A stretch of DNA of 41,239 nt. Origin: an uncultured Porphyromonadaceae bacterium. GTDB taxonomy: Bacteria > Bacteroidota > Bacteroidia > Bacteroidales > Muribaculaceae. The translations under genes were made by a program, and so were the position numbers. The DNA lies in the NCBI GenBank assembly GCA_900548975.1, contig URMS01000022.1:1-41239 (forward strand), read 5' to 3'. The notes under the pieces are model-generated. The model saw only the letters and a list, made by a program, of their open reading frames with translations, did no database searches and was not told the DNA's origin. This document shows, piece by piece, positions 18,116 through 25,589 of this stretch. Numbering within the stretch: the first letter of the stretch is position 1; each line of letters opens with the position of its first letter.

Positions 18116-18120
18116 CAGTG

Positions 18121-18150
18121 CAAAATTACGAAAAAAACGGGAGGTGACAA
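18121..18150 (-). promoter_or_regulatory. Promoter feeding the efflux operon leader
   Basis: On the minus strand: TTG (18150-18148), a 19-base spacer, TAATTTTG (18128-18121). It fits the Bacteroidetes promoter consensus and points leftward toward the TolC gene, whose ATG is about 285 bases away. Confidence 0.65.
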
Positions 18151-18194
18151 GGGTGCACAGCCGCTTTTTCGAGGCGCAGGGAGGTTCGGATAAA

Positions 18195-18228
18195 GAAAAA
18201 CCCGGCACGCCGGATGGCGCGTCGGGTT
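18195..18228 (-). terminator. Rho-independent terminator of the transporter gene
   Basis: On the minus strand AACCCG-AC-GCGCC pairs with GGCG-TG-CCGGGTT, then TTTTTC follows. It ends the transcript of the aspartate:alanine-exchanger-type gene 21 bases after its stop and isolates it from the efflux-operon promoter. Confidence 0.75.
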
Positions 18229-18248
18229 GTATGAAGATGGTGATGTTT

Positions 18249-19910
18249 CTAAGCCAGACAGAGTATCAGGGCCTGTGCCGCGACTACTCGGAGGAACATT
18301 GTAAGAGGATATACTGTGGAGTATGCTACTGCCGGCGCGTCGTTGCCGGTGGAGTTGTTGGCATAGGCGAGGGCAGGGGGATCGGTGCAGCCACCGGACA
18401 TAAGTCCCATAATGGTGAGGAAATTGATTTTGTCGTGTCCGCGGGCAATACAACCTACAATAATCAGAGGCACTACTGTGATAACGAAGCCCCATATGAC
18501 CCACCACATGCCAGTGGTGTTGAATACCGATGCTGCGAAGTCTTTGCCGGCAGCAATGCCGACAGAGGCAAGGAAGAGGCATATGCCGAGTTCGCGAAGG
18601 AGCAGCGATGCCGAGCTCGATGTGTATGTGACGAGTTTTGCCTTATAACCGAAGCGGCTGAGGAGGATGGCTACGACGAGAGGACCGCCTGCGAGGCCGA
18701 GTTTCATGCCGAATCCGATATCGATTGAACCGAGTACGATACCGAGGATGATACCTACGAATATGGTTATGAGGTTGGGCTGGTTGAGTCGTTTCATCGA
18801 GTTGCCGAGACGGTCGGCGAGGCGTTCGATATCTTCGAGGTTGCCGACGACAGTGATGCGGTCGCCCATCTGGAGTCTGAGGCTTGGCGATGCGAGAAGA
18901 TCGACGCCGGCACGGTTGACGCGGGTGCAGTTGAGCTGGTAGCCGTTATGCAGGCGCAGGGAACCCAGCGACACACCGTTGTACTGGCTCTTTGTTACTA
19001 CGATGCGGCGAGAGAATACGGGAGTAGGGGTTGATTCCCAGTCCATTTCCACCTCAGTACCGATAACGGCTTTAAAGCGGTCGGCATCGTGTGCCGAACA
19101 TACTATCAGCAGAAGATCGCCGATATGGATTTCAGTAGTCGATTTTGGAATAGTGACTACGCCGTCGGCGCCCATGATACGCGATACTACGAAGTTGGTC
19201 TGGACTACATCGTGGAGTTTCACCAGGGTCATGCCGTCGACAAGCTGATTGGAAACCTTGATGGTGAGCAGGAAGGGTTTGAGGCGGGAGTCTTCCTGTT
19301 CTTCCTCTATTTTTCGGATTTCATCTTCGGTCTTGATGCGGAAGATACCTTTTATGACGAACATAGAAAGAATGATGCCGACCACGCCGAGTGGGTATGC
19401 GGCAGCATATCCGCTGGCCATAAGGTTGGCTTCTTCGGCCGACTGTGTCATCTGCGATATCGTCTGCTGTGCTGCCGCAAGACCTGGGGTGTTGGTGACG
19501 GCGCCGCTCATGACACCTACGAGGGCCGAGATGTCGTTGACATTGCCGAAATAATAGATGCAGAGCACGATAGCGACATTGAGTGCTATGGCCGTGACGG
19601 CAAGTGCATTGAGGCGCATGCCGCCTTTTTTGAACGAAGAGAAGAAACCCGGGCCGACCTGAAGACCGATGGAGAATATGAAGAGTATCAGACCGAACTC
19701 TCTCACAAACTTCAGAATGGCATCGTCGACGATATAGCCGAAGTGACCCATCAGGATTCCTACGAAAAGTACAAAGGTGACACCGAGCGATACACCGAAA
19801 ATCTTCATTTTTCCGATGTATATTCCCGCCGCTATCACAAACGAATAGAGCACCAGCGTTGCCGCTATCGAGGTGTTGCCGGGCATTAGCAGATTAGTGA
19901 AAATATCCAT
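18249..19910 (-). CDS. Aspartate:alanine exchanger-family transporter with two RCK_C domains
   Basis: 553 residues in the arrangement of the YidE/YbjL (AAE) family. A first membrane half (about 10-185) is followed by two cytoplasmic TrkA_C/RCK_C modules (about 210-380, e.g. 'GVSLGSLRLHNGYQLNCTRVNRAG' and 'LRLQMGDRITVVGNLEDIERL') and a second membrane half (about 385-550) that echoes the first ('GIILGIVLGSIDIGFGMKLGLAGGPL'). The family prototype swaps aspartate for alanine; members in gut bacteria have also been tied to dicarboxylate export, so the substrate here is open. It is single-gene, with its own -7 box upstream and a terminator downstream. Confidence 0.85.
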   Translation of the reverse strand: MDIFTNLLMPGNTSIAATLVLYSFVIAAGIYIGKMKIFGVSLGVTFVLFVGILMGHFGYIVDDAILKFVREFGLILFIFSIGLQVGPGFFSSFKKGGMRLNALAVTAIALNVAIVLCIYYFGNVNDISALVGVMSGAVTNTPGLAAAQQTISQMTQSAEEANLMASGYAAAYPLGVVGIILSMFVIKGIFRIKTEDEIRKIEEEQEDSRLKPFLLTIKVSNQLVDGMTLVKLHDVVQTNFVVSRIMGADGVVTIPKSTTEIHIGDLLLIVCSAHDADRFKAVIGTEVEMDWESTPTPVFSRRIVVTKSQYNGVSLGSLRLHNGYQLNCTRVNRAGVDLLASPSLRLQMGDRITVVGNLEDIERLADRLGNSMKRLNQPNLITIFVGIILGIVLGSIDIGFGMKLGLAGGPLVVAILLSRFGYKAKLVTYTSSSASLLLRELGICLFLASVGIAAGKDFAASVFNTTGMWWVIWGFVITVVPLIIVGCIARGHDKINFLTIMGLMSGGCTDPPALAYANNSTGNDAPAVAYSTVYPLTMFLRVVAAQALILCLA

Positions 19911-19970
19911 AAAAACCTAAAAACTACCGCATTCGTATTCGGTAAGAACAAGTCTCCCCGAAAATTTTTG

Positions 19971-19978
19971 CAAAGGTA
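19971..19978 (-). promoter_or_regulatory. -7 box of the AAE-family transporter gene
   Basis: Minus-strand TACCTTTG matches TAnnTTTG. It implies a start near 19964 and a leader of about 54 bases. The expected TTG 19-21 bases upstream is not clear; an A-rich tract lies in the spacer. Confidence 0.5.
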
Positions 19979-20071
19979 GCGTTTTTTTTCGGAATCAGGA
20001 AGATTTTTGCCGCATAACTTGTTTGGGCATACGTCGGCCGGATGTCGCGGGATGAGTGCGGCAAACGGACG

Positions 20072-20371
20072 TCAGAAGCGGTCCTTTTTCAATATTTCAA
20101 AGCCGAGTTTCAGGATGAGTTTCAGGGTTTCCTGAGAAGTGGCTCTGTCGTATTCTTTTTCGCTTTCGGGCAAGTCTTCGTAAGGGATGAGGCAAGGATG
20201 TGTCCGTGCGGTATCATCGCGTTCCGGCCCGTGGGTCCATCCTTCGCTGATGCGGTTACGGGCCCAGACTTCGTGTACGTTTTTAGCCATTTCCTCGATA
20301 AGGGGCATAAGATCATCGGGCAGCTTTATGTCGGAAGTGTCGGCTGGGGAAGGGATATATTCGTTGTCCAT
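20072..20371 (-). CDS. Stand-alone RyR-domain protein
   Basis: 99 residues that are almost entirely one RyR (ryanodine-receptor repeat) domain. The signature 'VHEVWARNRISEGWTHGPER' is followed by 'HPCLIPYEDLPESEKEYDR' and 'ETLKLILKLGFEI', the typical helix-loop-helix pattern. RyR modules occur in animal calcium channels and in bacteria, where their ligand is not established; nucleotide or NAD-derivative binding has been suggested by analogy. The gene starts three bases after the stop of the 736-residue channel-like protein, which itself ends in a diverged RyR-like domain, so the two are very likely partners. There is no signal peptide; it is cytoplasmic. Confidence 0.85.
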   Translation of the reverse strand: MDNEYIPSPADTSDIKLPDDLMPLIEEMAKNVHEVWARNRISEGWTHGPERDDTARTHPCLIPYEDLPESEKEYDRATSQETLKLILKLGFEILKKDRF

Positions 20372-20374
20372 GTT

Positions 20375-22585
20375 TTATTTGTTTAATCTGGCAGCTATTG
20401 CCAACGCAAGAGGTATGATGCGTGCAATGCCCTCGTCATAAGTTTTAGTAGAACCGAGTTTTTCGTTCGATATGAGATCGGGATGAATATTCCGGGCTTT
20501 TAGCTTTTTCCTCTCACTTTTGTCTTCGAGGGGAAGCAAACCTTCATATTCGCGGGATACCGGCCTGATGCCCAGGAGAAGTTGCTCGAGCACCCAGCGG
20601 TTGTGTTCGACGCGGGCAAGGTCGTGAATGGCTGTATCGTCGCGAAGAACGTCTCCTGTCGACAAGTCGATGCCTGTGGCCCGTATTTTTGTATCGAAGG
20701 AATTGGCACAGTAGATGTTGGACCATCTTTTGGCAATGGCGCTCTTTCCGCCGTCGTGCGATATAGACAGCCAGAATGAGTTAACTTTGTTAATAAAATC
20801 ATCGAAAGGAAGTGTGCTGTATTCGTCGGAAAGTGATAATCCGCGGTCCATACAGTCGTAGGCATAGGCTATGATCTTCGGCATAATATCGTTGATTCTT
20901 AACAGATAATCGCATTGATCGATCATGCCGAACGGCCGCAGTACCCTGAATTTGGCATTGTCGTGCCCGGTGAGTCCAAACCGTATCGCATCGACAAGGG
21001 CGCCCGATTCGGATTGCTGCACCCATATCTGCTGAACATTCCGGTAAACCGATGGTTCGAAATACAGTGCAGTCGACATGGCCTCGGCTGCGACAGGGAG
21101 ACATACGGCTATCGTTGTCTTGCTTGTGGCGTCGGGTTTGTCGGCATCGAATTGCCGGTTATATTCTTTGGTATAAGAGTTGCAGTCGGCGCATGCGTCC
21201 GAAATATATTTCTGCACAGAGGGGAGCGCGACATCTCCTTCTATGAATTCGAAATCGATATCGATCAGATCTTCGCCGAGGTATCCTCCATAATACGGCG
21301 ATCTGAAGTCGGCATCCTTCACGGGATCGTGCCAGCGGTATGTGTCGTCTTTGGGCCGCCGAGAGATTGCAGTACTCGAATCGTAGATATCCCATGAGGT
21401 GTCGGCGGGACGGATAATTCCGGCAGGAGCCTTGACATACCGCCAGCGGGCGAGCTGGAACAGTTCGCGGAATCGCCCCATGAAGAAAGTCATTTCGCGG
21501 CGCGCATTGCGGTCGATAAATGTGATGAGAGTGCGGGGATGTCCGGCATGAGGATTGTTGAAGTTGGGATAATGAGCAAGGTGGGCTGCCTCGATGGCGA
21601 GTGACATTCCCATTTTCGACATTCCGACAATAATGAGGTGTACGCGCTGATGAGACGAATAGGGCAAGCCATTGGGACCGTCGAGCGGCAGATAATACGG
21701 TACACTCCCGGTCTTTCGGCTTATCAGCACTTGCTGTGCCCAGTTTTCGTATATGCTGAAGGGAATGAAGCGGAATGTACGGCTTTGCTCGAGTTTCAGA
21801 TCGGTAAATTGAAACGCGCTGAATGTGGACTGATACTCGAACATCACATGGCACGGTATGCGGACCGTGCGGTCGGTAGCTGTAGAACGGTTGATAAGAT
21901 CCCATGCGTGCATATTGATGGCATCGTGACTGGTGCCGTCGATAGCGAACGATTCTCCGATGAGATATACTTCCCGGGCGTGCTCGAGGTGCAGTTCTTC
22001 GAGTTCGTGGAGTGAGGTCCGGTCGCCGGAGTAGATTATTACTTTTCTGGCAGTGGCATCGTTGTTGATTGCCGCGGATATTTCTTTGCGGAGCTTCTGA
22101 GGATCGCGTTGTGTCTGAATGAGGATATATTCGTTGAGTCCGGTCGCCATCAGATCGCGTGCAAGACTGGCTACGATCCGGTGTCCTCCGATAATGACCG
22201 AATATTTTCTGGTGAATATGTAATCATATCGGGCGTCGCCTTTTTCGTGTCTGTCCTTACGGTTGGATACCCAATTGACCAATAGCGTGAGCACTACGCC
22301 ATTGAGGATAAACAATCCGAACAGATTCATTACCACTATTTCCAGCCATTCCCATCCAGAGGCATAATTGTCGTTGCCGGTCGACGGATTGGTGAGCTGT
22401 AAAAACGCATCGCCGGGATTCCAATCGGTAACACAGTAGAATATCCCCCAGAGAAGGAAGAATAAAAAGGTGGAAAGTAGCAGAGTCCATCCGAACAATG
22501 GAAGGAACGCCCCAGACATGTATTTGTCCAATATCAGGTATAGTCGTGTAAGAACGTTCTTTTTGCGTTTTTTGCTGGTTTTCAA
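20375..22585 (-). CDS. 2-TM channel-like protein with Rossmann/RCK-like domains and C-terminal RyR-like domain
   Basis: 736 residues. A basic N-terminus is followed by TM1 (about 27-52), a 28-residue outer loop, and TM2 (about 80-106), an arrangement like a 2-TM ion channel subunit but without a TVGYG-type selectivity filter. A Rossmann segment starts at 'YSVIIGGHRIVASLARDL' (about 129-144) with 'IYSGDRTSLHELEELHLEHA' as its second half, typical of TrkA-N/RCK or CASTOR/POLLUX-like proteins. A second Rossmann-like unit has 'VHLIIVGMSKMGMSLAIEAA'. The C-terminus (about 650-730, 'LARVEHNRWVLEQLLLGIRP') resembles the RyR domain. I infer a ligand-gated or redox-gated membrane protein. The gene heads a two-gene operon with a stand-alone RyR protein. 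Confidence 0.75.
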   Translation of the reverse strand: MKTSKKRKKNVLTRLYLILDKYMSGAFLPLFGWTLLLSTFLFFLLWGIFYCVTDWNPGDAFLQLTNPSTGNDNYASGWEWLEIVVMNLFGLFILNGVVLTLLVNWVSNRKDRHEKGDARYDYIFTRKYSVIIGGHRIVASLARDLMATGLNEYILIQTQRDPQKLRKEISAAINNDATARKVIIYSGDRTSLHELEELHLEHAREVYLIGESFAIDGTSHDAINMHAWDLINRSTATDRTVRIPCHVMFEYQSTFSAFQFTDLKLEQSRTFRFIPFSIYENWAQQVLISRKTGSVPYYLPLDGPNGLPYSSHQRVHLIIVGMSKMGMSLAIEAAHLAHYPNFNNPHAGHPRTLITFIDRNARREMTFFMGRFRELFQLARWRYVKAPAGIIRPADTSWDIYDSSTAISRRPKDDTYRWHDPVKDADFRSPYYGGYLGEDLIDIDFEFIEGDVALPSVQKYISDACADCNSYTKEYNRQFDADKPDATSKTTIAVCLPVAAEAMSTALYFEPSVYRNVQQIWVQQSESGALVDAIRFGLTGHDNAKFRVLRPFGMIDQCDYLLRINDIMPKIIAYAYDCMDRGLSLSDEYSTLPFDDFINKVNSFWLSISHDGGKSAIAKRWSNIYCANSFDTKIRATGIDLSTGDVLRDDTAIHDLARVEHNRWVLEQLLLGIRPVSREYEGLLPLEDKSERKKLKARNIHPDLISNEKLGSTKTYDEGIARIIPLALAIAARLNK

Positions 22586-22615
22586 AACTGTTCAGAATAA
22601 AAGATTAAGGATACG

Positions 22616-22623
22616 CAAAGATA
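22616..22623 (-). promoter_or_regulatory. -7 box of the RyR operon
   Basis: Minus-strand TATCTTTG matches TAnnTTTG and places the transcript start near 22609, about 24 bases before the ATG at 22585. A TTTG occurs only 12 bases upstream, so the -33 partner is unclear. The 134-base gap to the divergent GNAT gene is AT-rich. Confidence 0.55.
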
Positions 22624-22719
22624 TTATATTTTCATCAAATAACATTCTCCTGACGGTATAGTATCGCTCCTTAATCGTAGATATTTCTGGAAAAGTTGTA
22701 ATTTAGCGGTCGGATTTAT

Positions 22720-23244
22720 ATGAATTATATCGAAACAGACCGACTGATTTTGCGCTCATGGAAAGCGGAGGATTTACCCCTGTTCATTGCGATGAATAAG
22801 GATAGGGGAGTCATGCGCTACTTTCCGGCTACCATGAGTGATGCCGAAACAGAGTCTTTTTATGGCAGGATACTTGATGAATTCGCTCGCAATGGCTGGG
22901 GGTTGTATGCAGTTGAAATAAAATTGACAGGTGAATTCATAGGATATGTCGGGCTGCATGAAATTGGTTTTGAGGCCGATTTTACTCCCGGAATTGAAAT
23001 CGGTTGGCGTCTTGCCGCTGACTATCATAACCATGGATACGCCACTGAAGCAGCTAAGGCTGTCTTAGAACAGGCGAAGAAAGCCGGTATCGGGCGACTA
23101 TATTCTTTCACCGCTAAAATCAATGCTCCGTCAGAACGGGTAATGCAGAAGATCGGTATGGCTAAGGTAGGCGAGTTTGATCATCCGAAACTTCCCAAAG
23201 AATCATCCTTATGCCGCCACGTCCTTTACCAGATTGATTTCTGA
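22720..23244 (+). CDS. GNAT acetyltransferase, RimJ/RimL-like
   Basis: 174 residues of the acetyltransferase_3 type. It opens with 'ETDRLILRSWKAEDLPLF', the standard beta1-alpha1 unit of RimJ/RimL relatives, followed by 'GEFIGYVGLHEI', 'EIGWRLAADYHNHGYATEAA' (the acetyl-CoA pyrophosphate loop, Q/R-x-x-G-x-A form given as HNHGYAT) and 'NAPSERVMQKIGM'. It transfers an acetyl group from acetyl-CoA to an amine, either a protein N-terminus or a small molecule; the substrate cannot be told. It is divergent from the RyR operon and has no obvious partner. Base composition is more AT-rich than the housekeeping block, as is the next kilobase. Confidence 0.85.
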   Translation: MNYIETDRLILRSWKAEDLPLFIAMNKDRGVMRYFPATMSDAETESFYGRILDEFARNGWGLYAVEIKLTGEFIGYVGLHEIGFEADFTPGIEIGWRLAADYHNHGYATEAAKAVLEQAKKAGIGRLYSFTAKINAPSERVMQKIGMAKVGEFDHPKLPKESSLCRHVLYQIDF

Positions 23245-23732
23245 AAGGCGGTGGTAACAAGAATTTATGATATTCTTGGTAAGCTAAAATATATAGATGC
23301 GAGATTGCATAGCCGGCAAATCAACCATTACGACACATGGCGCAACGTCTATGTGCGTGTCTCAGATACCGTCTTTTCGGACTGATGCACCTGCTGCGGC
23401 TGCTGCGCCAGACTCTGCACGATGATGGAGTAGGTCAAGGTGCTCCATGTGGTAAATTCGGACAATGGCGAGCCATACATCGGCACGCCTGACAAGACTC
23501 TCTATGATAATGTGGTGTTCGGATATTGGCGGATTTGTTATTGGACATATGCAGAATGGCTTAAAAAATGGGGGCGGCTCGTTATTTGCACGTGGCGGCC
23601 TAATCTGTGCATATTTTTTGAATATAGTTATTAGTTTTTAGAAAAAGTTCCGTTATATTTAGATACAGATTCGGACAATGGTACCGGATATCAAATTCCA
23701 ATTCGCTTTAAATCTATAACCATGTGTTTTGA
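23245..23732 (+). other. 488-base gap with no convincing gene; possible gene remnants
   Basis: Two short open stretches read like protein but do not form genes: about 44 codons at 23251-23382 ('RIYDILGKLKYIDARLHSRQ') ending in TGA, and a frame at 23440-23634 ('VVNSDNGEPYIGTPDKTLYD') preceded by an in-frame stop. Neither has a family I recognise. The last 90 bases, AT-rich, presumably hold the sigma-factor promoter, but no clean -33/-7 pair is visible. Confidence 0.35.
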
Positions 23733-24308
23733 ATGATGAATGATGCTGAATTATGGAGCAAGGTCTTGAGCGGTGATATGACAGCTTTGTCGCTGTTGTA
23801 TAAGCAGAACTATAACCTGTTGTTTAACTGGGGCATGAGGTTCGTTTCCGATGAGGAATTTGTCAAAGACTGCATTCAGGATGTATTCGTCAAGATATGC
23901 AGCAGCCGGAAACTTTCTTCAACTCCATATGTTAGGTCTTATCTTCTTACATCATTGCGTAACATGATTTTTGACCGGGCTGCGTCTTCGCACGATGATG
24001 TGTCAATCTCCGGGCGGCTGTTTGAGATTGATGACAATGACTCTGGAATTGAGATGCTGTTCAAGGATGACGATGACTCGCGTATGCTGGGACGCCGGCT
24101 TGTCATGGCATACAATTCTCTGACATATAATCAGCGAGTGTCCGTTTACCTCAGATATGTCCGTGGTCTGTCGTACAAAGAGATTGCCGCTGTTATGGAA
24201 ATGAATCCGCAGTCTGCGATGAATCTTGTGTCCAGGGCTCTCAAATCTCTTCGGTCAGAGATGGGGGCAACACCATTCCTGATTTATTTATGCATGTTAT
24301 TGTCATAA
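23733..24308 (+). CDS. ECF-type RNA polymerase sigma factor
   Basis: 191 residues. Region 2 covers about 8-75 ('LSGDMTALSLLYKQNYNLLF' and 'FVKDCIQDVFVKI'), and region 4 about 122-180 ('LTYNQRVSVYLRYVRGLSYK' then 'EIAAVMEMNPQSAMNLVSRALKSL', the helix-turn-helix). It lacks region 3, as ECF factors do. It directs polymerase to the promoter of the SusC operon when released by the FecR-like anti-sigma encoded 60 bases downstream. The linker between the regions is acidic (DDNDSG, KDDDDS). A second ATG follows the first; either could be used. Confidence 0.92.
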   Translation: MMNDAELWSKVLSGDMTALSLLYKQNYNLLFNWGMRFVSDEEFVKDCIQDVFVKICSSRKLSSTPYVRSYLLTSLRNMIFDRAASSHDDVSISGRLFEIDDNDSGIEMLFKDDDDSRMLGRRLVMAYNSLTYNQRVSVYLRYVRGLSYKEIAAVMEMNPQSAMNLVSRALKSLRSEMGATPFLIYLCMLLS

Positions 24309-24368
24309 TGTGAGTAGGAATTCTGAAAGATTCCGTTAATATATATGTAAACTTGTCAATTTTTTGCG

Positions 24369-25475
24369 ATGACTCCCCGAAATACCGATATCAGCAGACT
24401 GCTTAATGGCGTTGTGGACATCTTCAGGAAACGAGAAAAGGAATTTTCCATTTCTGAAATCGACCGGGCATGGGATGACTGTGAACAGCGGATAAAACGC
24501 GCCGCCTCCAGAAAAAACATGCGCTGGAAAATCTCTATATGTTCGGGAGCAGTGGCAGCGGCTGTGATTCTGATGTTGTTGCCGGGCTATGCAGACCTTG
24601 CGGATGCTCCCGGTCAGACGGCTGTACAAGACATTACAACGTATGCCCTTAATACAGAGGCGACCATGATATCCGGGCAAATTATCAATATGGTGCAAGG
24701 GTGTGACACTACCCTGATTGATCAGAACGGTGCCAGCATCAGTTGTCTCGCAAATGGTACTGTTCTGGTCAACGGACGCCCTGTACCGGGAGTTGCAGGC
24801 AGTCCGTCTGCCGATAGATATTGCCAGCTGGCGGTTCCGAAAGGACGCAGAGCCGAGATTGAGTTTGCTGACGGCACCCATCTTTGGGTTAATTCCGATT
24901 CGAGGGTGGTCTATCCTCAGGAGTTCTCGGAAGACATTCGTGAAATATATGTGTCCGGAGAGGTATATCTCGATGTGGCTCCCGACAAAAATCATCCTTT
25001 TATAGTCAGAAACAAGGATTTCAACGTGACTGTTCTGGGGACTTCGTTCAACATTATGGCCTACGGCAAGGGTGCTCCTTCTCAGATTGTACTTGTTTCT
25101 GGCAAAGTCGATGTGGACAATTCTTCCGACAGAACAGTGACGATGAGTCCCGGACAACTGGTCGACATCACCGGGTCTGCCATCAGTTCTCCCAGGAGTG
25201 TCGATGTGACTCCTTATGTGAGTTGGAAAGACTATATGCTGGTGTACAGCGACAAGCCTCTTGCCGATGTGTTCTCCAGGCTTAATATCTGCTACGGACG
25301 GGAGTTTGTTCTGTCAGCCGATGTGACAGACATAAAGGTTAGTGGCAAGCTGTATCTGAAAGATGACATCGAAGATGTGCTTCACGCCATAGCGTTCTCT
25401 GCCCCGGTAAGATATGAGGAGAGCGGAGACAGCATATATGTCTTCAGAACTGGATGTGCGGGGACTGCACCGTGA
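24369..25475 (+). CDS. FecR-family anti-sigma factor
   Basis: 368 residues. Residues 1-52 are cytoplasmic and would hold the sigma factor. One helix (about 54-72, 'ISICSGAVAAAVILMLL') crosses the inner membrane. The periplasmic FecR domain covers about 155-250 ('GRRAEIEFADGTHLWVNSDS', 'EVYLDVAPDKNHPFIVRNKD', 'VLGTSFNIMAYG') and a DUF4974 domain about 288-358 ('KPLADVFSRLNICYG'). It is the middle part of the STN-SusC to FecR to ECF relay. It follows the sigma gene by 60 bases and precedes SusC by 114 bases that include a perfect palindrome. Lengths and domain order are normal for Bacteroidales loci. Confidence 0.92.
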   Translation: MTPRNTDISRLLNGVVDIFRKREKEFSISEIDRAWDDCEQRIKRAASRKNMRWKISICSGAVAAAVILMLLPGYADLADAPGQTAVQDITTYALNTEATMISGQIINMVQGCDTTLIDQNGASISCLANGTVLVNGRPVPGVAGSPSADRYCQLAVPKGRRAEIEFADGTHLWVNSDSRVVYPQEFSEDIREIYVSGEVYLDVAPDKNHPFIVRNKDFNVTVLGTSFNIMAYGKGAPSQIVLVSGKVDVDNSSDRTVTMSPGQLVDITGSAISSPRSVDVTPYVSWKDYMLVYSDKPLADVFSRLNICYGREFVLSADVTDIKVSGKLYLKDDIEDVLHAIAFSAPVRYEESGDSIYVFRTGCAGTAP

Positions 25476-25521
25476 TCATTCAGCGTATTCCGACGAATAA
25501 TCGATTGTGTAATATATTAAC

Positions 25522-25556
25522 GGGCTGAGTTTAAACTCGCGATCTAAACAAAGCCC
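25522..25556 (+). promoter_or_regulatory. Nested palindrome upstream of SusC
   Basis: GAGTTTAAACTC (25527-25538) is a perfect 12-base palindrome nested in an outer repeat GGGCT (25522-25526) / AGCCC (25552-25556). It lies 34 bases before the SusC start in the FecR-SusC gap, so it could be an operator, part of the ECF promoter, or an RNA hairpin. AACCTTAAA follows at 25568-25576, 13 bases before the ATG. Confidence 0.45.
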
Positions 25557-25589
25557 AAGATTTAGAAAACCTTAAACCAATGCACTATC

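Noticed and set aside
22720..23244. GNAT gene as a toxin of a toxin-antitoxin pair
   Set aside because: It is a RimJ/RimL type without an adjacent ribbon-helix-helix antitoxin gene.
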